DNA of 64,000 nt from Embleya sp042956465 (GTDB lineage: Bacteria > Actinomycetota > Actinomycetes > Streptomycetales > Streptomycetaceae), in NCBI RefSeq assembly GCF_042956465.1, contig NZ_JBIBGL010000035.1:1-64000 (forward strand), given 5' to 3'. The position numbers and the translations under genes are program-made. Shown piece by piece: positions 9,001 to 18,478 of this stretch. Position 1 is the first letter of the stretch; every line of letters begins with the position of its first letter. The notes under the pieces are model-generated. The model saw nothing but the letters and a program-made list of their open reading frames with translations. It searched no databases and was not told the DNA's origin.

Positions 9001-10568
9001 GACGCGCCCCGCGCGGGGCCGCGGCGGCCGTCGCGTTGGGCCTGTTCGCCGCCGGCTGCGGCGGCACCGCGGCCGATGGCGGCGCGGGCGACGGCGACAC
9101 CGTCACGATCGCCATCGAAGGCGACCCCGGCAACATGAATCCGTTGACCACGCTGACCTCGTCGGCCGTCACCATGAACCGCTACTCCTACGACTCGCTG
9201 ATCAACGTCGCGTCCGACGGGCGGATCGTCTCCGGCGTCGCCGAGAAATGGACCTCCGACGCGACCTCGGCGACCTTCACGATCCGACGCGACGTGATGT
9301 GCGACAGCGGCAGGGCACTGACCCCCTCCGACATCGCCGCCGAGTACGCCTACATCGCCGACCCGGCCAACAAGTCGCCGCTGTACGGCCTGATGGTGCC
9401 GCCCGGGACCGTTGCCACCGCCGACGACGCGGCCGGCACCCTGACGCTGAAGACCCCGGAGCCGGCCCCGTTCCTGGTTCGCGGCACCGCGATGTTGCGC
9501 GTGGTGTGCCCCACCGGCTTGCGATCGCCCGACGGCTTGAACCACGCGTCCGACGGCACCGGTCCCTACCGACTGAGCCAGGTCGTCCCGGGCGACCACT
9601 TCACCTTCACCAAGCGCGCCGGCTACGCCTGGGGGCCGGACGGCATCGGCAGCGCCGACCTGCCCGACCGGGTGGTCTTCAAGGTCGTCACCAACGAGTC
9701 CACCAGAGCGAACCTGCTGCTCGGCGGGCAGATCAACGTCGCACCCATCATGGGCGCCGACCGCACCCGACTGGCCGCGGCCGGCCTCAAGTCCAACATC
9801 CAGCGCGACCCCATGGGGATGCTGGTCTTCAACGAGGCCGCCAACCGGGTCACCGCCGACCCCCTGGTGCGCCGGGCGCTGATCCAGGCGCTCGACCTCA
9901 AGCAGATCGGTGCGGTGGCCACCGGCGGCAAGGGCCAACCCGCCACCCGCGTCGGTGTCACGATGGGGCCGCCCTGCACCGACGACGCGGTCACCCAGTA
10001 CCTTCCGCCGCACGACGTGGCTCGGGCCGCGGACGCGCTGCGGACGGCGGGCTGGAAGAAGTCCGGCGGGCGCTGGACCAAGGACGGCAAACAGCTGTCG
10101 ATCTCCATGCCCTACCCCGGCGTGTTCGGCAACCAGCTCATCGCCGCCGTCGAGCTGGCGGTCGAGCAGTGGAAATCGTTCGGCGTCAAGGTCAGCACCC
10201 AGCCGACCACCGCCGCGACGAATGCCACGATCCTGATGGGCGGTCAGTGGGAAGTCGCGTGGGCGCCACTCTCGGTGACCACACCCGACCAGGCCCTCCC
10301 GTTCTTCATGGGACCCCCTCCCCCGGAGGGGCTCAACTTCGGTTCGCTGGACAACCCCGAACACAAGCGTCTCGTGGCCCTCGCCATGGCCAAGCCGGAC
10401 ACCTCCGGCTGCCCCGAGTGGACCGCGGCCGAATCCGAGTTGATCAAACGTCTCGATGTGGTGACCTTCATGGACTCGATGACCCCCTATTTCGCTCGGG
10501 GCTACAACTTCCAACTCGACGGTGGCGGTCCCATTCCGACCACCCTGCGCAAGGTCGGTGGCCGATGA
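8997..10568 (+). CDS. Oligopeptide ABC transporter substrate-binding lipoprotein (SBP family 5)
   Basis: 523 residues. The start ATG overlaps the upstream stop as ATGA. The N-terminus has arginines, a hydrophobic stretch and a lipobox (LFAAGC, Cys21), so the mature protein is lipid-anchored outside the membrane. The order of conserved segments (TVTIAIEGDPGNMNPL near residue 36, SDGRIVSGVAEKW near 74, DGTGPYRLSQV near 185) fits the DppA/OppA binding-protein family. The neighbouring D-aminopeptidase and DD-peptidase-like enzymes suggest it captures D-Ala-containing peptides or muropeptides, but specificity cannot be read from sequence. Confidence 0.9.
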   Translation: MRRAPRGAAAAVALGLFAAGCGGTAADGGAGDGDTVTIAIEGDPGNMNPLTTLTSSAVTMNRYSYDSLINVASDGRIVSGVAEKWTSDATSATFTIRRDVMCDSGRALTPSDIAAEYAYIADPANKSPLYGLMVPPGTVATADDAAGTLTLKTPEPAPFLVRGTAMLRVVCPTGLRSPDGLNHASDGTGPYRLSQVVPGDHFTFTKRAGYAWGPDGIGSADLPDRVVFKVVTNESTRANLLLGGQINVAPIMGADRTRLAAAGLKSNIQRDPMGMLVFNEAANRVTADPLVRRALIQALDLKQIGAVATGGKGQPATRVGVTMGPPCTDDAVTQYLPPHDVARAADALRTAGWKKSGGRWTKDGKQLSISMPYPGVFGNQLIAAVELAVEQWKSFGVKVSTQPTTAATNATILMGGQWEVAWAPLSVTTPDQALPFFMGPPPPEGLNFGSLDNPEHKRLVALAMAKPDTSGCPEWTAAESELIKRLDVVTFMDSMTPYFARGYNFQLDGGGPIPTTLRKVGGR

Positions 10569-11566
10569 GCACCGCAGCCAGTACCGCAAACCCGGCCGGC
10601 CGGCTGATCGACTTCCGGCTCGGCCCCTGGACCTCCTTCTTCGTACGCCGCACCGGGCGCCTGTTGGTTTCGCTCGCCGCACTGGTCACCGCGGCCTTCG
10701 CGATGATCCACTTCGTCCCCGGCGACCCGGTCCGCGGCGCCCTGGGACTCAACGCCACGCCCGAGGCGGTCGCCGCCCGCAAGGAACAACTGGGCCTGGA
10801 CGACTCGCTGATCGACCAGTACAAGCACTTCGTGAGCGGGCTCTTCCACGGCGACCTCGGCGAATCGATCACCGCCCGGGTCCCGGTGTCCCGGATGATC
10901 GGCGACCGACTGCCGGCGACCATGGAGATCGCGATCTACGCGTTCCTCCTGGTGATGCTGGTGGCCATCCCGCTGGGCATGGCCATGGCCGTGTGGACCC
11001 GCAACGGCCGGCGCCGGCGCGGCGAGTTCGCGTTCGCCTCCTCGACCGGGGCGATCGTGGCCATCCCGGAGTTCCTCCTCGCCGTCGGTCTCGCCTCGGT
11101 GTTCGGGGTCTCGCTCGGCTGGTTCCCGGTGGCGCTGCGCGAAGGGCCGGACTCCTACGTCCTGCCGGTGCTCGCACTGGCCATCACCCCGATCGCCGCG
11201 CTGTCGCGGATCGTTCGGGTCGAGGCGCTGCGCGTCTTCGAGACGGACTACATGCGCACCGCCCGGGCCAAGCGACTGCCGGGCCGACTGGTCTACCTGC
11301 GACACGCGCTGCCCAACCTGCTGACCTCCTCGCTCACCCTCGGCGGCCTGCTGCTCAGCGGCCTGCTGGCGGGCACCGTGCTGATCGAGAACGTCTTCGC
11401 GTGGCCCGGCCTGGGCATGACCATCGTCCAGGCGATCCTGCAGAAGGACTATCCCCTCGTCCAAGGCATCGTGCTCGTGTACGGAGCCGCCGCACTCACG
11501 ATCAACTTCGTGGTCGACCTCGCCGTCGCCGCCGCCGATCCCCAGTCCACGATTCGCGGGAGCTGA
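10565..11566 (+). CDS. Peptide ABC transporter permease (DppB type)
   Basis: 333 residues, with an ATGA overlap to the binding-protein gene. The N-terminal membrane helix is followed by the DppB/OppB signature FVPGDPVRGALG (about 47-58). Five further membrane segments and an EAA-loop region (YMRTARAKRLPGRLVYLRHALPN) follow. This is one half of the transmembrane channel; the other half is the permease domain of the next gene. Confidence 0.9.
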   Translation: MSTAASTANPAGRLIDFRLGPWTSFFVRRTGRLLVSLAALVTAAFAMIHFVPGDPVRGALGLNATPEAVAARKEQLGLDDSLIDQYKHFVSGLFHGDLGESITARVPVSRMIGDRLPATMEIAIYAFLLVMLVAIPLGMAMAVWTRNGRRRRGEFAFASSTGAIVAIPEFLLAVGLASVFGVSLGWFPVALREGPDSYVLPVLALAITPIAALSRIVRVEALRVFETDYMRTARAKRLPGRLVYLRHALPNLLTSSLTLGGLLLSGLLAGTVLIENVFAWPGLGMTIVQAILQKDYPLVQGIVLVYGAAALTINFVVDLAVAAADPQSTIRGS

Positions 11567-11568
11567 CG

Positions 11569-13425
11569 ATGTCCCAGGCACCAAGACTCCGCCTCGCCCT
11601 GCGCACCCCACTGGGGATCACCGCGGCCGTCGCGAGCACGCTCATCCTCTTGACGGCGATCTTCGGACCCATGCTGCTCGGCGACACCGCCGACCGGATC
11701 GACACCGACGCGATCGGCCGACACAGCGGCACCGAGCACCTGTTCGGCACCGACGCGCTCGGTCGCGACATCGCCGCCCGAGTGGTGGTGGCGACCCGGC
11801 TCACGCTGGAACTGACCCTGTTCGCCACGCTCATCGCGGTCGTCGGCGGCCTGGTCCTGGGCGTCCTGCCGGCCGTCCTCGGCCGCCGCGCCGGGCGCCT
11901 GATCACCGCGGTGGTCAACCTGCTCGTCGCCTTCCCCAGCCTGCTGTTCGTGCTCTTCCTCGCGGTCATCTTCGGCGTCGGCACCTTCTCCGCCGCCTTC
12001 GCCATCGGCCTGGGCGCAGCCCCCAGTACCGCCCGACTCGTACAGAACCTGACCGCCTCGATCGCCGGCACCGACTACGTGGCCGCGGCGCGGATCCTCG
12101 GCGTCGGCCGCTTCCGGATCGTCGTCCGGCACATCCTGCCCAACATCGCCGAACCCGTCGCGCTGTTCGTCTCGACCGCCGCCGCCGGCATTCTGGTTGC
12201 CTTCTCCGGCCTGTCCTTCCTCGGCCTGGGCGTGCAGCCGCCCGACTACGACTGGGGACGCCTGCTCAACGAGCAGCTCGACCGGGTCATGGTGGACCCG
12301 ATGTCGGCGGTCGGCCCGGGTGCCGCGATCGTGCTCACCGGCATCACCTTCGGCCTGATCGGCGAGGTGGTCGCCAAGGCGAACGCCGGCCGCACCGCGC
12401 CGCAACCCGAGATCAAGTCCGCCGAGGCGATCTCCGAGGCACCCGCCGAGGAGACCGCGTCCGGCCTGCTGAACATCGACCGCCTGCAAGTCCGTTTCCC
12501 CGGCCACACCGCCGTGCACGACGTCTGCCTCACCGTCGACGAGGGCGAAGCGGTCGGCATCGTCGGCGAATCCGGCTCGGGCAAGAGCCTGACCGCACTC
12601 GCCGCGGCCGGACTGGTCCCGCACCCCGGCCGGGTCAGCGCCCGGACGCTGCGCTTCGGTGACCGGGACCTGAACAAGCAGGCGCCCAAGGGCACTTCGA
12701 TGGCCATGGTGTTCCAGGACCCGATGGCCTCGCTCAACCCCGCGCTCACCGTCGGCCGGCAACTCGCCGAGGTGGCCGAGGTGCACCACAACGCCGGGCG
12801 CGCGGCGGCCGTCTCCCGGGCCGTCTCCCGCCTGGGCGCGGTCGGCATCATCAACCCCGAACTGCGGGTCCGCAAGCGCCCGCACGAGTTCTCCGGCGGC
12901 ATGCGCCAACGCGTAATGATCGCGATGGGCCTGATGGGTGAACCCCGCCTGATCATCGCCGACGAGCCCACCACGGCCCTGGACGTGACCGTGCAGGCCC
13001 AGGTGCTGGCCCTGCTCCGGGACGTGCGCACGGAATCGGGCGCCGCGCTGCTGCTCATCTCGCACGACATCGCCGTCGTCTCCCAGGTGTGCGACCGCGT
13101 CGTGGTCATGTACGCGGGTCGGATCGTGGAGGAACTCCCCGTCGGAGACCTCGCCGACGGCGTCGCCCACCCGTACTCGGCCGCGCTGATCGGCGCGGTG
13201 CCCAGCATGACCACCGACCGGGACATCCCGCTGGCGACCATCCCCGGCCGCCCGCCCGAGCCCGGCGACGAGAGCGTCGGCTGCCCGTTCGCGCCCCGCT
13301 GCGCCCGGGCCACCGACCGCTGCCGCACCGAGGAGCCGGTGCTGGAGCGGATCGGCCCCGGACGTCGCGTCGCGTGCTGGGACCCGATCACCACCGCCAC
13401 CCACGAACTGGAGGAGGCACGATGA
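11569..13425 (+). CDS. Peptide ABC transporter permease-ATPase fusion (DppC-DppD)
   Basis: 618 residues, starting 3 nt after the previous stop. Residues 1-275 are a DppC-type permease with six membrane segments and an EAA loop (YVAAARILGVGRFRIVVRHI, about 170-189). A linker rich in Glu and Ala (about 276-297) leads to a DppD-type ATPase with Walker A GESGSGKS (333-340), Q-loop VFQDP, signature SGGMRQR (442-448) and Walker B LIIADEPT. The C-terminus has the Cys-containing CPFAPRCARATDRC segment typical of DppD/OppD. These are usually separate proteins. The frame is open throughout, so the fusion is real in this sequence. Confidence 0.9.
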   Translation: MSQAPRLRLALRTPLGITAAVASTLILLTAIFGPMLLGDTADRIDTDAIGRHSGTEHLFGTDALGRDIAARVVVATRLTLELTLFATLIAVVGGLVLGVLPAVLGRRAGRLITAVVNLLVAFPSLLFVLFLAVIFGVGTFSAAFAIGLGAAPSTARLVQNLTASIAGTDYVAAARILGVGRFRIVVRHILPNIAEPVALFVSTAAAGILVAFSGLSFLGLGVQPPDYDWGRLLNEQLDRVMVDPMSAVGPGAAIVLTGITFGLIGEVVAKANAGRTAPQPEIKSAEAISEAPAEETASGLLNIDRLQVRFPGHTAVHDVCLTVDEGEAVGIVGESGSGKSLTALAAAGLVPHPGRVSARTLRFGDRDLNKQAPKGTSMAMVFQDPMASLNPALTVGRQLAEVAEVHHNAGRAAAVSRAVSRLGAVGIINPELRVRKRPHEFSGGMRQRVMIAMGLMGEPRLIIADEPTTALDVTVQAQVLALLRDVRTESGAALLLISHDIAVVSQVCDRVVVMYAGRIVEELPVGDLADGVAHPYSAALIGAVPSMTTDRDIPLATIPGRPPEPGDESVGCPFAPRCARATDRCRTEEPVLERIGPGRRVACWDPITTATHELEEAR

Positions 13426-14294
13426 AAGCCGTGAGCACGGTGGATTCCGCCACCGCCGAAGCCGCCTCGGGCCCGGCTGCGAGCGCCACGTCCGGTTCGC
13501 TCGAACTGCGCAACATCACCGTGCGGTACGGACGCGGCCGCAACGCCTCGACCGCCGTGGACGACGTCTCCCTGGACGTGCCCGCGGGCAGCGTGGTCGG
13601 CCTGGTCGGCGGCTCCGGGTCGGGCAAGTCCACCCTGGGCCGGGCCGCGGTCGGGCTGGTGTCGATCGACTCGGGACAGGTTCTGGTGGACGGCGTCGAC
13701 CAGGGCCGCAAGCCCGGGCGCAGGCCGATCCAGCTGGTCTTCCAGGACCCCTTCGCGTCGCTGAACCCGCGGCTGACCATCGGCGGCTCGGTCGCCGAGG
13801 CGCTGCCGCGCAGCGACCGTGCGACGCGGGCGAGCGAAGTTGCCCGTTACCTCGACCTGGTCGGCATCGACCCCGGCGTCGGCACCCGCCTGCCGCACGC
13901 GCTCTCCGGCGGCCAGCGCCAGCGTGTCGCACTGGCCCGCGCGCTCGCCGCCCGACCGGCCGTGCTGGTCGCCGACGAGGTCACCTCCGCCCTGGACGTC
14001 TCGGTCCAGGGCGCGGTACTCAACCTGATCCGCGACCTGCAACGCGAACTCGGCTTCGCGATGTTGTTCATCTCGCACAACCTGGCCGTCGTGCGCTACC
14101 TGGCGGACCGGATCGCGGTGATGGACCGAGGCGTGCTGGTCGAGTGCGGTCCGGCCGCGCAGGTCCTGGAGAACCCGGAACACGAATACACCCGGGCCCT
14201 GCTCTCCGGTGTGCCCACGATCGGCGAGCCGTTGCCCGAGCGGGCGGCGGTCGATTCCGCGACCGACGCGGAGACGGAGGCAACGGCCCGATGA
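13422..14294 (+). CDS. Peptide ABC transporter ATPase (DppF type)
   Basis: 290 residues, with an ATGA overlap to the fusion gene and GGAGGAGG upstream. The first 24 residues are Ala/Ser-rich. The nucleotide-binding domain has Walker A GGSGSGKS (63-70), Q-loop VFQDP, signature LSGGQRQR, Walker B VLVADE and the switch histidine in FISHN. It should dimerise with the ATPase half of the fused protein, giving the usual two-ATPase importer. It lacks the Cys-rich C-terminus of its partner. Confidence 0.9.
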   Translation: MKAVSTVDSATAEAASGPAASATSGSLELRNITVRYGRGRNASTAVDDVSLDVPAGSVVGLVGGSGSGKSTLGRAAVGLVSIDSGQVLVDGVDQGRKPGRRPIQLVFQDPFASLNPRLTIGGSVAEALPRSDRATRASEVARYLDLVGIDPGVGTRLPHALSGGQRQRVALARALAARPAVLVADEVTSALDVSVQGAVLNLIRDLQRELGFAMLFISHNLAVVRYLADRIAVMDRGVLVECGPAAQVLENPEHEYTRALLSGVPTIGEPLPERAAVDSATDAETEATAR

Positions 14295-15220
14295 CGCCGA
14301 CACCGGCGGGCGCGCGTACCGGCGGCGACCTGTACCGCGCCGACCGCGAACCCGAACCCGATTCCGGTGCACTTCGCGACCGCGCGGCCGAGGCGGCCGA
14401 CCGCGCGGCTCGCGCGGCCCACGTCGAGATTCGCGAACTGCACACCCTGGGCGAGATGGCCGACGCGTGCGACCTGTTCCAACGCGTCTGGCAGCCCGAC
14501 CCGACCAACCCGATGATCAACTCCGAGCTGATGACCGTGGTGTCACACGCCGGCGGCTACGTCGCGGGCACCTACGAGGGCGACCGGTTGATCGGCGCCG
14601 GTGTGGGCCTGCTCTCCACCGACGGCCTGCACTCGCACATCGCCGGCGTCGACGAACGCTCACGCGGACGCGAGGTGGGCTACGCGCTCAAGGTGTACCA
14701 GCGCGCATGGTGTCTGGAGCGCGGGATCACCCGGGTGACCTGGACGTTCGACCCCCTGGTCGGGCGCAACGCCTACTTCAACCTGGCCAAGCTCGGCGCG
14801 ACACCCGCCGAGTACCTGGCCGACTTCTACGGGCCGATGTCCGACGCCATCAACGGCGACGACCTCTCCGATCGGCTGTTGGCCCGGTGGGACCTGAGCA
14901 GCGACCGGGTCGCGCTCGCCTGCGCCGGGGTACCGCAGCCGGTCGACACCGAGGATCTGGCGGGAGAGGTCGTGATCGGCCTGGACGCGGCCCCCGACGG
15001 GCGGCCGATCCAGGGCCGCACCGACGGGGACGTGGTGCTCGTGGCCGTGCCGCGGGACATCGAGGCGCTGCGCCGGGCCGACCCGTCGGCGGCGCGGGGG
15101 TGGCGGCTGGCGGTGCGCGAGGTGCTGGGCGGGCTGATGGCCCAGGGCCGGCAGGTGCGCGGCTTCGGCCGGGACGGACGGTACGTGCTCGACCGCGGAC
15201 CGGAGGGGCGCCGACCGTGA
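14291..15220 (+). CDS. GNAT-family acetyltransferase (COG3375-like)
   Basis: 309 residues, with an ATGA overlap to the ATPase gene and last in the operon. After a charged Ala/Arg-rich start, the core from about residue 45 contains GGYVAGTYEGDRLIGAGVG and the acetyl-CoA-binding segment ERSRGREVGYALKVYQRAW. It then has TWTFDPLVGRNAYFNLAKLG, which is characteristic of the COG3375 group (sometimes mislabelled chorismate synthase). Coupling to a D-peptide importer and hydrolases suggests it acetylates an imported amino acid or peptide product, perhaps for detoxification. That role is inference. Confidence 0.8.
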   Translation: MTPTPAGARTGGDLYRADREPEPDSGALRDRAAEAADRAARAAHVEIRELHTLGEMADACDLFQRVWQPDPTNPMINSELMTVVSHAGGYVAGTYEGDRLIGAGVGLLSTDGLHSHIAGVDERSRGREVGYALKVYQRAWCLERGITRVTWTFDPLVGRNAYFNLAKLGATPAEYLADFYGPMSDAINGDDLSDRLLARWDLSSDRVALACAGVPQPVDTEDLAGEVVIGLDAAPDGRPIQGRTDGDVVLVAVPRDIEALRRADPSAARGWRLAVREVLGGLMAQGRQVRGFGRDGRYVLDRGPEGRRP

Positions 15221-15293
15221 GACTCGAGATCGTGCGGGATATGCCGTTCTTACCTGCCCATATCCACCCCAAGATCGTTTAGACTCCGCCCAC

Positions 15294-15321
15294 GGGCCGG
15301 CCAAGACGACACGGCCGGCCC
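15294..15321 (+). terminator. Terminator of the peptide-transport operon
   Basis: A perfect 9-bp stem, GGGCCGGCC/GGCCGGCCC, with a 10-nt loop, lies 74 bp after the acetyltransferase stop. The remaining gap to 15573 is low-complexity and holds no gene I trust. It should contain the promoter of the PucR gene. Confidence 0.65.
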
Positions 15322-15573
15322 CCGGGCTCGACAGGCTCGACGGGGGACCTGTGTCGACGGATTGGATTCCCTTGTCGTGAACGTGTCGAGCAACGTGGAT
15401 GTATCGGGTGGCATGAGCATGCCGAGCAGGACGAGCGTGCCACGCGGCACGGATGTGCCGGGCAGCGCGGATGCGCCGAGCGGTGGGCGCGTGCCCGGTG
15501 GGGTGGACGCGTCGGGCACCGGGCGCATATCCGTCCGGGGAGGCGCCCCCGCCCACGTGCCGGTGGGCAGCCG

Positions 15574-17241
15574 ATGACCGGGCGTCCGCGCGCCGTCCTC
15601 GGGCGCATCATCGACGACCTCGGGTCGACCCTGTTCGCGGTGGCAGCCGGCACGCCGGACCCCGACCGCGAGATCACCGGCGTGCTCATCCACGACCCGC
15701 ACGACGAACCCTCCCACCCGCCGGGCGCGGTGATCCTGGGCGTCGCGGTCTACGGATCCGCCGCCATCGCCACGCTGGTGCACCGCGCCGCCGGACTGGG
15801 CGCACCGGCCATCGTGGTCCGCGGCCCGATCGTGGTGGATGCCGAGGTCGAGGCGGCCGTGGCGAGCACCGGCGTGGTGATCCTGTCGCTCACCCCCGGC
15901 GCGTCCTGGTCGCAGGTCACCACCCTGCTGCGGGCACTGCTCGCGGTCGACGAGGTGGGCACCGCGCAGAGCGGTGAAACCCTCGACGGGGCGCCGGCCG
16001 GCGACCTGTTCGCGTTGGTCAACGCGATCGCCGCGCTGCTGGACGGACCGGTCACGGTGGAGGACCGCAGCGGGCGGGTGCTGGCCTTCTCCAGCCGCCA
16101 GGACGAGGCGGACGAACCCCGGATCGCCACCATCCTGGACCGGCAGGTGCCCGCGGAGATGTTGCGCGTCCTCGAGGAACGCGGCGCCTTCCATGCCCTC
16201 TACCGCAGCGAGGGACCGCTCTACCTGGTCGGCGTCTCCGACCTGCCCCGGGTGGCCATCGCGGTCCGGGCCGGGGACGAGATCCTCGGTTCGATCTGGG
16301 TCGTGGTGCGCGAGCCGCTGTCCGAAGAACTGGCCCGCTCGCTGACCGAGGCGGCCAAGGTGGTCGCACTGCACCTGCTGCGCCGCCGCGCCGGCGCGGA
16401 CGTGGAGCGCAGACTGCGCACCGACCTGCTCGCCACCGTGCTCGAAGGCGGCCCCGCGGCGGTCGATGCGGCCGGCCGACTGGGCCTGGCCCACCAACCC
16501 GCGTGCGTGCTCGCACTCGCCGTGGTCGGCGACTCGGCACCGGCGGAGCGCAGCGCGGAGGAACACCGGATCGTCGACGCGCTGGCCCTGCACCTCGCGG
16601 CGGTCCACCCGCGCACCGCCACCGCACGACTGGGCGGCTTCACCTACGCGATCCTGCCCACCGAGTCGGATGCCAGGGCGGTCCGGCTCGCGGAGGAGTT
16701 CCTGGCCCGGATCGGCGGCCGGATCGACGCGGTGGTGGGCATCGGCCGGGTGGCCGCGCGCGAGGTGGACCTGCCCTCCTCACGTGCGGACGCGGATCGC
16801 GCACTGCGGGTGCTGCGCGCGGGCCGCTCGTCGCTGCGGGTGGCCCGACTGTGCGACGTGTACGTGTCCTCGCTGCTGGTCGACGTCGCCGACCGGGTCG
16901 CGGCCACCGACGACGCGCCGGCGGGCCCGGTCACCCGGCTGCGGGCCTACGACGCCGAACACGACACGCATCTCACCGAGACCCTCGCCGCGTGGCTGGA
17001 CACCTTCGGCGACGTCACCGCGGCCGCGGCGGCCGTGCACGTGCACCCGAACACGTTCCGCTATCGACTGCGCCGACTGTCCGAGGTGGGCGCGATCGAC
17101 CTCGCCGACGGGGATGCCCGCTTCGACGCGATGTTCCAGCTCCGACTGCACGGCGTGCATCCCAACGGCGCGCACCCCCGATCGAACGCGGCGGCCGGGC
17201 GCCTCGCCGCACCGACGGCGCTGCGCGGGCCGGGCGTCTGA
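15574..17241 (+). CDS. PucR-family transcriptional regulator
   Basis: 555 residues. The ATG follows GGTGGGCAG, a weak ribosome site. Domains are an N-terminal PucR-type ligand region (about 1-140), a GAF-like middle (about 145-265), a GGDEF-like region and a C-terminal PucR helix-turn-helix (about 470-545) containing AAAAVHVHPNTFRYRLRRL. PucR/CdaR proteins usually activate nearby catabolic or transport genes in response to the metabolite. Its position just after the D-peptide transport operon, in the same direction, makes that operon the likely target. Confidence 0.85.
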   Translation: MTGRPRAVLGRIIDDLGSTLFAVAAGTPDPDREITGVLIHDPHDEPSHPPGAVILGVAVYGSAAIATLVHRAAGLGAPAIVVRGPIVVDAEVEAAVASTGVVILSLTPGASWSQVTTLLRALLAVDEVGTAQSGETLDGAPAGDLFALVNAIAALLDGPVTVEDRSGRVLAFSSRQDEADEPRIATILDRQVPAEMLRVLEERGAFHALYRSEGPLYLVGVSDLPRVAIAVRAGDEILGSIWVVVREPLSEELARSLTEAAKVVALHLLRRRAGADVERRLRTDLLATVLEGGPAAVDAAGRLGLAHQPACVLALAVVGDSAPAERSAEEHRIVDALALHLAAVHPRTATARLGGFTYAILPTESDARAVRLAEEFLARIGGRIDAVVGIGRVAAREVDLPSSRADADRALRVLRAGRSSLRVARLCDVYVSSLLVDVADRVAATDDAPAGPVTRLRAYDAEHDTHLTETLAAWLDTFGDVTAAAAAVHVHPNTFRYRLRRLSEVGAIDLADGDARFDAMFQLRLHGVHPNGAHPRSNAAAGRLAAPTALRGPGV

Positions 17242-17347
17242 CGGCGCTGCGCGGGCCGGGGCGTACGGCGCGTTCCGCCGAGCCGCGGATCGGGCGCGTC
17301 GGCCGGTCGGCCACGGTCGCCGCTCACCGGCCGGCTGCGGGCGTCGC

Positions 17348-17590
17348 TCAGCGGGGTCGGCGGTTGCGGCCGACCAGCCATCCGATGAGGGCCCCGACCA
17401 GGAAGGCGCCGGCCAGCACGAACCACAGCGGCGCCTCCACCTTTGGGATCCAGAAGCGGATCTCGGTACTCCCGGTGTTGGCCAGGACGAACCAAACGCT
17501 CAGTACGATCACAACGACGATCACGATCAGCCGCACGGTGATCCACGAACCGTGCTCCGCCGTGCCGCGCCCGGGTGAGGTTTTCGCCAT
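17348..17590 (-). CDS. LapA-domain small membrane protein
   Basis: 80 residues with two membrane segments (about 19-40 and 52-72), a short loop containing ANTGSTEIRFWIPKVEAPLW, and a basic C-terminus (GRNRRPR). The ANxxxVxxxF-like loop and size fit the LapA/DUF1049 family of small membrane proteins. Function in Actinobacteria is unknown. No clear ribosome site precedes the ATG, so it may be leaderless. It converges with the PucR gene. Confidence 0.7.
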   Translation of the reverse strand: MAKTSPGRGTAEHGSWITVRLIVIVVVIVLSVWFVLANTGSTEIRFWIPKVEAPLWFVLAGAFLVGALIGWLVGRNRRPR

Positions 17591-17665
17591 GTTCGAACGG
17601 TAGGACGGGGTGGGCGCGGGCGCGCTGTGGGCGGGCCGAACGGGTGGGCGGGCGGGGCGGTGTGC

Positions 17666-18478
17666 TCAGGCCTCGGGCGGCTCCGGTCGGCGCGGCTCGT
17701 CGGGCTGCGGTGGTGGCTCGGCTTCCAGCAGGAACAGTGCCGCATCGCCGGTGTAGGACGTGTCGAAATGCGCCTCGACGTCCACCACGAGCCGGTCCAG
17801 CGCGTCGGCGAAGTCGCCGTGCAGCCGATCGGGCGCGCGCTCGGCCAGCGGGTAGTTCCCGTCGCCGGTGTCGGACGTCTCGGCCGGGTCGTCGGTGTAC
17901 AGCAGAACCCGCTCACCGAGGCCGACCGCGACCGCCAGCTCCGGCGGGCGCAGGCTGCCGGGGGCCAGCGCACCGATCGGCGGGGTGGCGAACGCCGGTT
18001 CGAGGCCGAGCACGCGGCGACCGACCACCAGGAGCGGGGTCGGGTAGCCGCGATTGATCAGGGTGAGCGAGCCGATGCCGGCCGGATCGCCGACGTGTTC
18101 GACCAGGAGCACCCGAACCAGGGCCCGATGGCCGCGGCGATGGTCGTCGCGCAGCGACAACGCGACTTGATGCGCGATCTCGGACAGGGTCGGCGTGCTC
18201 GGCGCCGCCGCGGCGAAGGCGGTGAGCACGTCCGCCACCCGATCGGGTGCGCACAGTGGGTCGCCGGCCACGTCGCCGAAGATCGCTCGGGTGCCGAGCG
18301 GGGTGTCCCGGACCTGGCCGAACCAGGCCCGCGGGCTCGCGGACGGCGGACCGGGGATCCGACGGGTGGCCACGCGCAGACCGGGCGCCTCGGCAAGGGT
18401 GGTCACACTCGGGTCCGGCCCGATGTCGAGGGCCGGCGACACACCGGAGGGGTCGGTCGATCCGGTGTCGGCATTCAC
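17666..18478 (-). CDS. PP2C/SpoIIE-like phosphatase-fold protein
   Basis: About 270 residues. GTG at 18478 is preceded by CGAGGAG at 5 nt, so I prefer it to the in-frame ATG at 18508. Blocks of the SpoIIE/RsbU phosphatase fold are visible: FGDVAGDPL near 67 (usually GDVxGxG), LTLINRGYPTPLLV near 145 (usually N-AGHxPxLL) and VLLYTDDPAETSDTGDG near 200 (usually LLYTDGLxExR). The metal-binding Gly/His/Asp pattern is partly changed, so it may be a weak or inactive member. In Streptomyces such proteins act on anti-sigma-factor antagonists. No partner gene is adjacent. Confidence 0.65.
   Translation of the reverse strand: MNADTGSTDPSGVSPALDIGPDPSVTTLAEAPGLRVATRRIPGPPSASPRAWFGQVRDTPLGTRAIFGDVAGDPLCAPDRVADVLTAFAAAAPSTPTLSEIAHQVALSLRDDHRRGHRALVRVLLVEHVGDPAGIGSLTLINRGYPTPLLVVGRRVLGLEPAFATPPIGALAPGSLRPPELAVAVGLGERVLLYTDDPAETSDTGDGNYPLAERAPDRLHGDFADALDRLVVDVEAHFDTSYTGDAALFLLEAEPPPQPDEPRRPEPPEA

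Noticed and set aside
15362..15577. 71-codon frame whose stop overlaps the start of the first PucR gene
   Set aside because: Low-complexity Val/Gly/Ser/Pro sequence, TTG start without ribosome site. The overlap could be chance. Worth only a check of transcription.
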